Positions 17,447 to 25,409 of a DNA stretch of 64,000 nucleotides are shown piece after piece (the first letter of the stretch is position 1; every line of letters starts with the position of its first letter). The notes beneath the pieces are model-generated. The model searched no databases, was not told the origin of the DNA, and was given only the letters and a program-made list of their open reading frames with translations. The translations under genes were made by a program, and so were the position numbers. Location: the NCBI RefSeq assembly GCF_020740535.1, contig NZ_CP082362.1:6755501-6819500 (forward strand), in the 5' to 3' direction. The stretch is from Streptomyces profundus (GTDB taxonomy: Bacteria > Actinomycetota > Actinomycetes > Streptomycetales > Streptomycetaceae).

Positions 17447-18442
17447 TCACTCACGGTTGACGACGATCTTGCCGTGAGTTCCGCCCTTCTCCAGAGCCAC
17501 CAGCGCGTCCGGGGTCCGATGGAACGGGAAGACCTGGCCCACCACAGGCCGTAGTGCTCCCCCGTCGACCAGCTCCGCGATCTTCGCCAACTGCTCTCCA
17601 CTGGAGCGCGTGAAGAGAAACTCGTACCCCACGTCCAAGCGACGGGCCATCCGGCGGGCGCGGTGGCTGATCCCCCTGATAGCGAGTCGGGGCACGAGGC
17701 TGACGTCCATTTCGCGCGCGAACTCCGGGGTCGGGGGGCCGGTGATTCCGATCGCCTTGCCACCGGGCCGGAGCACCCGAAGCGATCCCTCAAGGTTCTT
17801 TCCGCCCAGGCTGTCCAACACCAGGTCGTAGTCGCGCAGGATGTCCGTGAAGTCCTCGGTTCGGTAGTCCACGACGATGTCCGCACCACGTTCACGCGCC
17901 CGGTCGGCATGGGGCGCGCTCACGGTTGTGGCGACGGTCGCGCCGAGGTGGTTCGCGAGCTGGATCGCGAGGGAACCCACGCCGCCCGCGCCCGCGTGGA
18001 TGAGTACCCTCTGCCCGGGCCGCACCCGGCCGCGTTCCACGAGCGCCTGCCAGGCGCACAGCGCGACCAGGGGCAGCGAGGCCGCCTCCGTCATGCTGGC
18101 GGACGCGGGCTTGATCGCGAGGTCCGCCTCGGCCACCGCGACGCGCTCCGCGAAGGTGCTCAGCTGGCGTACGTCCGGTTTGGCGAACACCTCGTCGCCC
18201 GGTGCGAAGCTCCGGACAGCCGGCCCCACGGCGAGGACGACCCCCGCCAGGTCGCTGCCGAGCACCAGCGGCAACTGGTACGGCAGGATCTGCTTGAACT
18301 CACCCTCGGCGATCCGCAGATCGATCTGATTGACACTCGCGCTCTTCACCTCAATCAGAACGTCGTGGTCCCCGACAACGGGCTCGGCCACGTCCGCCTC
18401 ACGCGGCGCGGCCTGGTAGCGGTCGATGACGAATGCCTTCAT
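17447..18442 (-). CDS. Medium-chain NADPH:quinone oxidoreductase-type enzyme
   Basis: A 331-residue zinc-free medium-chain dehydrogenase of the quinone oxidoreductase group. The GroES-like domain covers about 1-130 (LVLGSDLAGVVLAVGP), and the Rossmann nucleotide site is HAGAGGVGSLAIQLA at about 148-162. The zinc-binding cysteines of alcohol dehydrogenases are absent. It should reduce quinones or enones with NADPH. It is the third intact enone/carbonyl reductase in 8 kb. GAGGAGAA lies just before the ATG at 18442. Confidence 0.9.
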   Translation of the reverse strand: MKAFVIDRYQAAPREADVAEPVVGDHDVLIEVKSASVNQIDLRIAEGEFKQILPYQLPLVLGSDLAGVVLAVGPAVRSFAPGDEVFAKPDVRQLSTFAERVAVAEADLAIKPASASMTEAASLPLVALCAWQALVERGRVRPGQRVLIHAGAGGVGSLAIQLANHLGATVATTVSAPHADRARERGADIVVDYRTEDFTDILRDYDLVLDSLGGKNLEGSLRVLRPGGKAIGITGPPTPEFAREMDVSLVPRLAIRGISHRARRMARRLDVGYEFLFTRSSGEQLAKIAELVDGGALRPVVGQVFPFHRTPDALVALEKGGTHGKIVVNRE

Positions 18443-18833
18443 CGTGCGGTTCTCCTCGTAGGTCGTCGGGGGCGCCCGGCAGATCGCCTCGCGTCGTGTC
18501 GGCGAGCGGGAGCGGAAGCTCCAGCGGCCACGGTGCGCACGGACCGGGAGAGGCCGTCGATCGGACGATGCGACATCGCGACACTCGTGATCATGACCTT
18601 AGCGAGCGTGCTCATTTATGACGCCACTCCATAGTGTCGGCTCTGGGTGGCGTCGGCCGGTTCCCTGATCATTGGATCGCGGACTCTGCCGGCGTCACCG
18701 GCGCCACGCGTCGATTGGCTACGAGAGTCGCGCCGGTGCGCCGGCCGAGCATGACCTGAGGGCTGGCCGACCGGCGGCGGTCCGGGCTGCTCCGTCCCGG
18801 CGACTGTCCCGCACCAGGAGAGACGAGGACACG
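18443..18833. other. Divergent promoter region, no gene seen
   Basis: 391 bases between the divergent MDR and copper-ATPase genes. Short frames lack known similarity. The region must hold both promoters, but no operator with clear symmetry was found. Confidence 0.45.
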
Positions 18834-20945
18834 ATGAACAAGCACGGGGACCACCACCCCATCGATCACATGGGCCACGGCGGCCACCGGGCCCCCGCCT
18901 CACGTCATGGCCACGACCAGCACAGCGGTCATGGCGGCCACAGTGGTCAGGGGGATCATGTGGGGCGGTTCCGGCGTCTGTTCTGGATCATGCTGATCCT
19001 GGCCGTGCCCGTGGTCGGGTTCAACGAGATGTTCGCGCATCTCATCGGCTATCACCTGCCCGACGCCGAGTGGGTGTGGTGGGTCTCGCCGGTGCTGGGA
19101 ACGGTCGTCTATCTCTGGGGCGGCTGGCCGTTCCTGACCGGAGCTGTCTCGGAGGTCCGCTCCCGCAGGCCGGGCATGATGCTGCTGATCGGCCTGGCGA
19201 TCACGGTGGCCTTCGCCTCCTCGTGGGGGGCCAGCCTGCGCCTGTTCGAGCACGAGCTGAACTTCTGGTGGGAACTCGCACTGCTGGTCGTCATCATGCT
19301 CCTGGGCCACTGGATCGAGATGCGATCCCTGGCTCAGAGCACTTCCGCCCTCGACTCGCTCTCGGCCCTCCTGCCCGATCAGGCCGAGAAGGTCAGTGGC
19401 GACGAGGTCGTGAGGGTGGCGCCGGGCGATCTGCTCGTCGGCGATGTCGCCGTCGTCCGTCCGGGATCGGCCGTGCCCGCCGACGGGACGATCGTCGACG
19501 GGGCGGCCTCGATGGACGAGTCGATGGTGACCGGCGAATCCAGGACCGTACGCCGCGAGAAGGGCGCCACCGTGGTTGCCGGGACCGTCGCCACCGACTC
19601 CGGCCTCCGCGTTCGGATCACCGCCACCGGCGACGACACCGCGCTGGCCGGCATCCGGAAGCTTGTCGCCGACGCCCAGGCCTCCTCTTCCCGCGCCCAG
19701 CGGATCGCCGACACCGCTGCGGCCTGGCTGTTCTGGTTCGCCCTCGTCGCAGCCGCGGTCACGGCCGTTGTCTGGTCGCTGGTCGGCCTTCCTGGTGACG
19801 CCGTGGTGCGCACCATCACCGTCCTGGTGATCGCCTGCCCGCACGCCCTCGGGCTGGCCATCCCCCTCGTGGTCTCCATCGCCACCGAACGAGCCGCCCG
19901 AAGCGGTGTCCTGGTCAAGGACCGCCTCGCCCTGGAGTCCATGCGCACCGTCGACGCGGTGCTCCTCGACAAGACCGGCACCCTGACCCTGGGCGAGCCC
20001 ACCGTCACCGCGATCCACCCGGTTGGCGATCGAGACAGGAACGAGGTGCTGGCTCTGGCCGCCGCGGCTGAGTCCGGCAGCGAACACCCCCTCGCCAAAG
20101 CCGTTGCCGGCGCCGCCCGCATCCGCGGTCTGACGGTGGCGCCCGCGCGGGACTTCTCCTCCTCCCCGGCGGTCGGTGTCAAGGCCACTGTGGGGGGCGG
20201 CGTGATCGAGGTCGGCGGACCCTACCTGCTCGAACAGCGGAGACAGCCCGAGTTGGCGATCGCCGATCAGTGGCGGGCCGAGGGCGCGATCATCCTGCAC
20301 GTGCTCGCCGATGGCCACGTGGTCGGGGCGCTGCGGCTGGCGGACGAGATCCGCCCGGAATCCCGCGAGGCGGTGGAAGCGCTGCACGTGGCCGGTGCGG
20401 AGGTCGTGATGATCACCGGCGATGCCCAGGCCGTCGCCGACGCCGTCGCGTCCGAGCTTGGCATCGACCGGGTTCTCGCCGGAGTGCGCCCTGAGGACAA
20501 GGCCGCCAAGGTCGCCGAACTCCAGTCGGAGGGCAGAAAGGTCGCGATGGTCGGCGATGGTGTCAATGACGCTCCCGCGCTGACCCGGGCCGACGTCGGC
20601 ATCGCCATCGGCGCGGGCACCGACGTGGCCATCGGCTCCGCCGGAGTCATTCTCGCCTCCTCCGATCCCCGCTCGGTGCTCTCCGTCATCGAACTCTCGC
20701 GTGCGTCTTACCGCAAGATGAGGCAGAACCTGTGGTGGGCCGCCGGATACAACCTGATCTCCGTCCCCCTGGCCGCGGGCGTCCTCGCGCCGGTCGGGTT
20801 TGTGCTGCCCATGGGCGTCGGCGCGATCCTCATGTCCGCGTCGACCGTCGTCGTCGCCCTCAACGCCCAGCTTCTCCGCCGGCTCGACCTACGTCCTCAC
20901 GTCGCCACACGAGCGGCCCCCTCGTCCCGCCGGCGTTCGGCGTGA
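18834..20945 (+). CDS. CopB-type P1B-3 copper-exporting ATPase
   Basis: A 703-residue heavy-metal P-type ATPase. The N-terminus is a histidine-rich tail (about 12 His in residues 5-42) in place of a CxxC metal domain. The transmembrane metal site is CPH (335-337), the mark of P1B-3 pumps that export Cu(II) or Cu(I). Phosphorylation occurs at Asp379 in DKTGTLT; the actuator loop has MVTGES, and the hinge is MVGDGVNDAPAL. It acts in the inner membrane to expel copper. GAGGAC lies before the ATG at 18834. No copper chaperone or CsoR gene is next to it. Metal choice is inferred from the motif. Confidence 0.93.
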   Translation: MNKHGDHHPIDHMGHGGHRAPASRHGHDQHSGHGGHSGQGDHVGRFRRLFWIMLILAVPVVGFNEMFAHLIGYHLPDAEWVWWVSPVLGTVVYLWGGWPFLTGAVSEVRSRRPGMMLLIGLAITVAFASSWGASLRLFEHELNFWWELALLVVIMLLGHWIEMRSLAQSTSALDSLSALLPDQAEKVSGDEVVRVAPGDLLVGDVAVVRPGSAVPADGTIVDGAASMDESMVTGESRTVRREKGATVVAGTVATDSGLRVRITATGDDTALAGIRKLVADAQASSSRAQRIADTAAAWLFWFALVAAAVTAVVWSLVGLPGDAVVRTITVLVIACPHALGLAIPLVVSIATERAARSGVLVKDRLALESMRTVDAVLLDKTGTLTLGEPTVTAIHPVGDRDRNEVLALAAAAESGSEHPLAKAVAGAARIRGLTVAPARDFSSSPAVGVKATVGGGVIEVGGPYLLEQRRQPELAIADQWRAEGAIILHVLADGHVVGALRLADEIRPESREAVEALHVAGAEVVMITGDAQAVADAVASELGIDRVLAGVRPEDKAAKVAELQSEGRKVAMVGDGVNDAPALTRADVGIAIGAGTDVAIGSAGVILASSDPRSVLSVIELSRASYRKMRQNLWWAAGYNLISVPLAAGVLAPVGFVLPMGVGAILMSASTVVVALNAQLLRRLDLRPHVATRAAPSSRRRSA

Positions 20946-21002
20946 AGCTTCTTTCCCGAACCACCCGTGCCTCGCGGCACTGGCACGGCGGCGGACGATG
21001 CG

Positions 21003-21659
21003 TCAGGGGGTGACAGCGCTGTCCCGGCCCGGGGAGCCGGTGGTGGTCGCTCGTCGGCTCACGGGAGCCAGCAACATGCCGGTGATGGCGTCGGAGAGGA
21101 AGTCTCCCGTCTCGTGCCATCGCGGGGTCGTCTCGTCTCGTTCGGCTTGCTCCTCCGCGTCCGCGCAGGCCGAGACGATGATGTGGGTCATCAGTGCGGC
21201 CCTGCCCCGGACGATGGTCGGGTCGAGGTGGGCGAGGCGGGACGCCACCGACCGCATGATGCGTGTCGAGGCGGGCGCGATGTCCGCGCTCTGGTGGAGC
21301 AGCGCCACGCCGACCGGGTCGTGCAGCGCCTGGTTGACGAAGCGGGCCCGGACGGATGGCTGAGGCAGCTCGGCCAAGGCGTTGGTCACCGGGACGACCA
21401 GACTGCGCACGTCTCCCAGGAGGGAGTCCGCCCGCTCGAACATCGTCTGACGGTCTTCCTCCAGGCCCGACAGATGGCGGGTGAGCAGCGCGCGCAGGAG
21501 TCCTCTTCGCCCCCCGAAGTAGTAGCTGACGGCCGAGTGGTTGGTGTTCCCCGCGACCTCCGCCACCTTGCGGTCGGACACCTTGGCGATCCCGGCCCGG
21601 GCGAACAGCCGCTCCGCCGCGTCGAGCAGTGCTGTTCTCGCCGCTTCCGATCTGGCCAT
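21003..21659 (-). CDS. TetR-family regulator of the duplicated transporter
   Basis: A 218-residue TetR protein. The DNA-binding part is at about 5-55 (ARTALLDAAERLFARAGIAK, VAEVAGNTNHSAVSYYFGG). A poorly conserved ligand domain follows. It is divergent from the tandem-duplicated membrane protein gene, with an extended inverted repeat between them, so it is very probably the repressor of that transporter and of itself. Confidence 0.88.
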   Translation of the reverse strand: MARSEAARTALLDAAERLFARAGIAKVSDRKVAEVAGNTNHSAVSYYFGGRRGLLRALLTRHLSGLEEDRQTMFERADSLLGDVRSLVVPVTNALAELPQPSVRARFVNQALHDPVGVALLHQSADIAPASTRIMRSVASRLAHLDPTIVRGRAALMTHIIVSACADAEEQAERDETTPRWHETGDFLSDAITGMLLAPVSRRATTTGSPGRDSAVTP

Positions 21660-21725
21660 CTGTTCTGTCGTTCTCCCCGCATGATGTGCGTCGCGATGTG
21701 ATCAACCTAACCCAGAGACGACTAT

Positions 21726-21768
21726 GTAAGTCGAGTGCCTTACATTATCTCTAAGGCGTGCGACTTAC
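21726..21768. promoter_or_regulatory. 43-bp inverted repeat, TetR operator
   Basis: The sequence has the symmetric form GTAAGTCG-n3-GCCTTA-n9-TAAGGC-n3-CGACTTAC, so 14 of the outer 17 positions in each arm match exactly. It lies between the divergent TetR and transporter genes and is AT-richer than its surroundings. The double-palindrome layout suggests binding of two TetR dimers. Confidence 0.82.
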
Positions 21769-21860
21769 GGGGTGGTCCGCAGGACCCTGCCCGCCGTCGA
21801 CGGCGACAGAGTCGCCCCACAGCGCCTTCACCGACCCGATTCCTGATCCAGGAGCAGCCT

Positions 21861-24029
21861 GTGGAGTCACCAACCGTCGACCCGCCCGCCCAGGGCCCCG
21901 GGGCAGAAGCCGAGGGGGAGGACCGCAGGGCGCGGATCGCCCGCTATGTGGCCCTCTTCGTCATGCCGTTCCTCATGGTCACGATGATGTACGCGACCTA
22001 TGTCGGCACCATGCACTCGGCGACCCCCAAGGACATGCCAGTCGCCGTCGTGGGCGCGGGCCCCGAGGCGGAAGCGGTGGTCACCGAGCTGAACGCGGAT
22101 CCCCAAGGCGCCGTGGACGCCCGTCAGGTCGCCTCCGAGGAGGAAGCCATCGACCTGCTGCGAGACCGCGATATCGCCGGTGCCCTGCGCGTTCCCGACA
22201 GCGGGGGAGACGCCACCACGCTCTCCATAGCCACCGCCGCCGGCGCCTCACAGGCGACCGCGGTGCAACAGGTTCTCGCCCCGGTCGCGGCCGGGAACGG
22301 TTGGGACGTCGCCGTCGAGGACGCCGCCGTGCTGCCCGACGGCGATCTGTCCGGCACGGCGGTGCTCTTCGCCGCGATGGGCATGATGCTCGCCGGCTAC
22401 GTCCCGCTGAGCACCATGGTGACGTCGCTCCCGTTCCTGCTGTCGCTGCGGCGGTTCCTGCCGTTGCTGCTCGGCTGGTCCGTCGCCACGAGCACCGTCA
22501 TCTGGGCCGTCCTCGGGCCCGTGGTCGGCGCCGTGGACGGCCACTACCTCACGTTCCTGGGGATCGGCGTCCTGGCGACCGGGGCCGTCGGCCTCACCCA
22601 GGTGCTGTTCACCAAGCTGCTGGGGCCGCTGGCCGTTCTGCTGGGCATGTTCCTGTGGGTCAGCCTCGGTATGCCGGCCTCCAACCTCGCGCTGTCCATC
22701 CATTCCATGCCCTCGTTCTTCTCGTTTCTGCACGGCGTGCTTCCCCTGCCGGCCGCCGGCGAGGCGCTGCGCTCGGTGCTCTACTTCGACGGGCGCGGTC
22801 TCGCCGGCCATCTGGTGACGCTCGCCTGCTGGATCGTCGCCGCGTTCCTGCTGTCCCTGTTGAGGGAGCGCCGGTCGGGGCACACCATCCCCGGCGCACC
22901 CCCCGTCACCAGCCCGAGGACTCCCCTCCCCGCGCTCGCCGGTAGCCCCGCGCGATCTTTGCGCTTCCGCTGTGTCACGGCGGTTGCGTTCCCGCTGTCC
23001 ATCCTGGTGGCCGTGGTCGGCCTGATGAGCCTCTCGTTGCACAAGCCGGAGGTGCACGACCTGCCGGTCGTGGTGGTGGGCTCCACCGCTCAGGAGGCCG
23101 ACCAGATGGTCGCCGCCCTGGAACCACAGCTCGGCGGCACTCTCGACCTGCGCGGTGGTACCTCGGTCGCGGAGGAGACCGACAGGCTGCTGGAGCAGGA
23201 CGTCGTCGCCGTCTACGCGCTGCCCGAGGCACCGGGGGACGAGGCGACGCTGCTCACCTCGTCGGCGGCCGGCGCCGCACAACAGAGCGCTGTCCAGGCG
23301 ATGTTCCAGCAGGTCGCCGCCGGACAGGAGATGCCGTTGGAGACGACCGACGTGCGACCGCTCACCGGCGACGACACCCAGGGCAGCAACAGCCTGTACG
23401 CCGGCATGTCCTGGATCATGGCGGGCTTCCTGATGGTGACGGTCCTGCGCGGCGGGGCCCCGGAGCTGACCCGGCTGCGCCAGTTCCTGCCCCTGCTCGG
23501 TGGGTGGGCGGTCGGCATCGCGCTGTGGCTGTGGTTCCTCTTCGACGTACTGATCGGCGCGATCAACGGGCCCGCCTGGGAGCTGATCGGCTTCGGCGCG
23601 CTCACCGTCTTCTGCGTCTCGTTGGCCGCAGGCGTGTTCACCCGCACGTTGGGCATCGCCGCGGTGGTCCCCATCGTGGTGGTCCTCATGCTGGCGGGGG
23701 TGCCGGCTTCCGGCGGAGGGCTGTCGGTCTACATGGTGCCGAACCTGTTCCGCACCCTCCAGGACGTGCTCCCGTTGCCCGCCGCCGTGGACACCGTCCG
23801 CTCCCTGGTCTACTTCGACGGGTTCGGCCTCACCGGGAACCTTCTGACGATCCTGGCCTGGGGGCTCGCCGGGTTCCTCCTCCACCTCGTGGTGGACCGG
23901 TGGCTGACCCGCCGGGCCGGGGCACCGCCGGCCACCGACGCCCCGGGCGATAGTCCCACGACGAACCCCGCGGCTCCTGACGAGCGATCGGTCTCGCTCC
24001 GCGAGGCCGATGTGACACACACCGGCTGA
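21861..24029 (+). CDS. Tandem-duplicated ABC-2/YhgE-like membrane transporter
   Basis: A 722-residue membrane protein made of two homologous halves (about 25-345 and 370-690). Each half has one N-terminal helix, an extracytoplasmic domain of about 130 residues (first half VAVVGAGPEAEAVVTEL, second half VVVVGSTAQEADQMVAAL), and about five helices. Each ends with a shared signature: GVLPLPAAGEALRSVLYFDG and DVLPLPAAVDTVRSLVYFDG. Single units resemble YhgE/Pip or ABC-2 permease-like proteins without an ATPase. The GTG at 21861 is chosen for AGGAG six bases upstream; an ATG at 21735 lies inside the operator. Function is inferred as efflux or envelope export under the divergent TetR. Confidence 0.8.
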   Translation: MESPTVDPPAQGPGAEAEGEDRRARIARYVALFVMPFLMVTMMYATYVGTMHSATPKDMPVAVVGAGPEAEAVVTELNADPQGAVDARQVASEEEAIDLLRDRDIAGALRVPDSGGDATTLSIATAAGASQATAVQQVLAPVAAGNGWDVAVEDAAVLPDGDLSGTAVLFAAMGMMLAGYVPLSTMVTSLPFLLSLRRFLPLLLGWSVATSTVIWAVLGPVVGAVDGHYLTFLGIGVLATGAVGLTQVLFTKLLGPLAVLLGMFLWVSLGMPASNLALSIHSMPSFFSFLHGVLPLPAAGEALRSVLYFDGRGLAGHLVTLACWIVAAFLLSLLRERRSGHTIPGAPPVTSPRTPLPALAGSPARSLRFRCVTAVAFPLSILVAVVGLMSLSLHKPEVHDLPVVVVGSTAQEADQMVAALEPQLGGTLDLRGGTSVAEETDRLLEQDVVAVYALPEAPGDEATLLTSSAAGAAQQSAVQAMFQQVAAGQEMPLETTDVRPLTGDDTQGSNSLYAGMSWIMAGFLMVTVLRGGAPELTRLRQFLPLLGGWAVGIALWLWFLFDVLIGAINGPAWELIGFGALTVFCVSLAAGVFTRTLGIAAVVPIVVVLMLAGVPASGGGLSVYMVPNLFRTLQDVLPLPAAVDTVRSLVYFDGFGLTGNLLTILAWGLAGFLLHLVVDRWLTRRAGAPPATDAPGDSPTTNPAAPDERSVSLREADVTHTG

Positions 24030-24059
24030 GTTCTCCGCAGGCCCTGGGCCCCGGAACGT

Positions 24060-24507
24060 GCGGTCGGGCCGTTCGGCCGCCCGCGCCCCTCGCGGTTGTA
24101 GTAGCCGGGGGTGCCCTCGGCGTGGAACCACTCGTGGTCGGGGGCGTCCTGGGCGAGGACGGCGATCCAGGTGTCCTCGGCCGCCCGGGACGGCTCGATG
24201 AGGGCGCCCTTGGCCTTGGCCGCCGCGACGAGAGCGGCGGCATGGACGGCCTGTTCGACCAGGGTGACGTTCGCGCGGTTGAACGCCGGATAGTTCGCGT
24301 CGGAGAACGCGGGCCGCTTGCAGGCGTGGCGATACCAGGGTTCGAGCTTCTCCGCGGTCTCCCGGTCGGCGAGGCTCGGTTCGACGCGGGCCCTGAGCTC
24401 GTTCGTCTTGGCGGCGTCGGCGTCCTCGTAGGCGGCCTCGAAGGTTCTCCGGTCGCCTCGACGGCGGAAGCTGGGCAGCGGCTTCTCCAGCAGTGCCGCC
24501 GAGGCCG
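24060..24507 (-). pseudogene. Deleted Baeyer-Villiger monooxygenase remnant
   Basis: Minus-strand blocks match flavin-dependent Baeyer-Villiger monooxygenases: RRTFEAAYEDADAAKTNELR, EKLEPWYRHACKRPAFSD and YPAFNRANVTLVE from the middle of such enzymes, then IEPSRAAEDTWIAVLAQDAP and AEGTPGYYNREG from the C-terminus. The NADPH-domain segment between NVTLVE and the C-terminal part is deleted, and the FAD-binding N-terminus is absent, replaced by a transposase fragment. It cannot be functional. Confidence 0.7.
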
Positions 24508-24509
24508 TC

Positions 24510-24742
24510 CCGGCCGGATCGTGCTTGTCGTAGCCGAGATGGTCGGTGATCTCGCCCTCCAGGGCGGACTCCAAGAGCCGCCTGGTCAGCTGCTGGAGCG
24601 ACCCGCCCTCACCGGTCAGCTGAAGACCCTCGGCCTGAGCCCGGCCCACCAACTCGTCGATCAGCTGGTCCTCCACAGGCATTCCCGGCGCTGCCTCGGA
24701 CGGCTCGAGAGACTCGGACTCGGCCATGCCGTTGCTGGTCAT
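24510..24742 (-). mobile_element. IS256 (Mutator-type) transposase, N-terminal fragment
   Basis: From an ATG at 24742 about 78 residues match the N-terminus of IS256-family transposases, including DQLIDELVGRAQAEGLQLTG, RRLLESALEGEITDHLGY and DKHDPAG. The DDE catalytic domain is missing: the sequence runs straight into the Baeyer-Villiger monooxygenase remnant in the same frame. No terminal inverted repeats were recognised. Confidence 0.75.
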
Positions 24743-24746
24743 CGAT

Positions 24747-25221
24747 ATCATTGATCCGGTGGACGGCTGGCTGACCGGTGCCTTCGCCCCCGAACGGGTC
24801 GAGCACTCCCTGACCACGATCGACGAGTCACAGCCCCGGGCGAACCCGCAGTCCGAGGCGCTCCGGCGCACCCTGGTCGACTGCGACCGCAAGCTGGCCC
24901 GGCACCGCGCCGCACTCGAGGCCGGGGCCGACCCCGCCCTCGTCGCCGCCTGGAGCCGAGAGGTCCAAGCCGAGCGCCTCGCGGCCGAAACCCGCCTCCA
25001 GCAGATCGGAGCTCCCACCGGCACCGCGCGGCGGATGACCCGCCAGGAGATCCGTGACCTTGTCGACGCCCTCGGCGGACTGCTCGACGCCCTGCGCCGA
25101 GCCGATCCGGCGGACAAGGCGGAGGTGTACCGCCAGCTGGGGCTACGGTTGACCTACGACCATGAAAAGCAAGAGGTGCTGGCCGAGTCCCGGCCAGCAC
25201 CACGCGTGGGTGTACTGGTCG
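24747..25221 (+). pseudogene. Serine recombinase C-terminal remnant abutting tRNA-Leu
   Basis: The frame DPVDGWLTGAFAPERVEHSL, then DCDRKLARHRAALEAGADPA, MTRQEIRDLVDALGGLL and ADPADKAEVYRQLGLRLTY is the C-terminal third of a large serine recombinase (coiled-coil part). The catalytic domain is absent. The frame continues into the adjacent tRNA gene (EGGLEPPRP), a known pattern for recombinases of this group next to tRNA genes. It marks the edge of an old integrated element. Confidence 0.75.
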
Positions 25222-25306
25222 TGTCCGAGGGGGGACTTGAACCCCCACGCCCATAAGAGGGCACTAGCACCTCAAGCTAGCGCGTCTGCCATTCCGCCAC
25301 CCGGAC
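25222..25306 (-). tRNA. tRNA-Leu (GAG)
   Basis: On the minus strand the acceptor stem GTCCGGG pairs with CTCGGAC, with A as discriminator. The anticodon stem-loop is CTAGC-TTGAGGT-GCTAG, giving anticodon GAG. A long variable arm (class II) and the TTCAAGT T-loop are clear. CCA is not encoded. Length 85. Confidence 0.95.
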
Positions 25307-25409
25307 GAGTGGTGTGCGCGGCCTTGGGCCGGCGCGACGGGGTCAACCATATCAAGGTTCGGGGGGTGCTGTTCGCCATGGTGGCCCAGGGGTGTGGTGG
25401 ACTTGTGGG

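Noticed and set aside
21735..21860. ATG at 21735 as start of the duplicated transporter
   Set aside because: It lies inside the inverted-repeat operator and adds a non-conserved arginine-rich segment; the GTG at 21861 has a good ribosome-binding site.
24726..25256. Intact 176-codon protein ending in EGGLEPPRP
   Set aside because: It is the tail of a serine recombinase reading into tRNA-Leu; the last residues are encoded by the tRNA gene.
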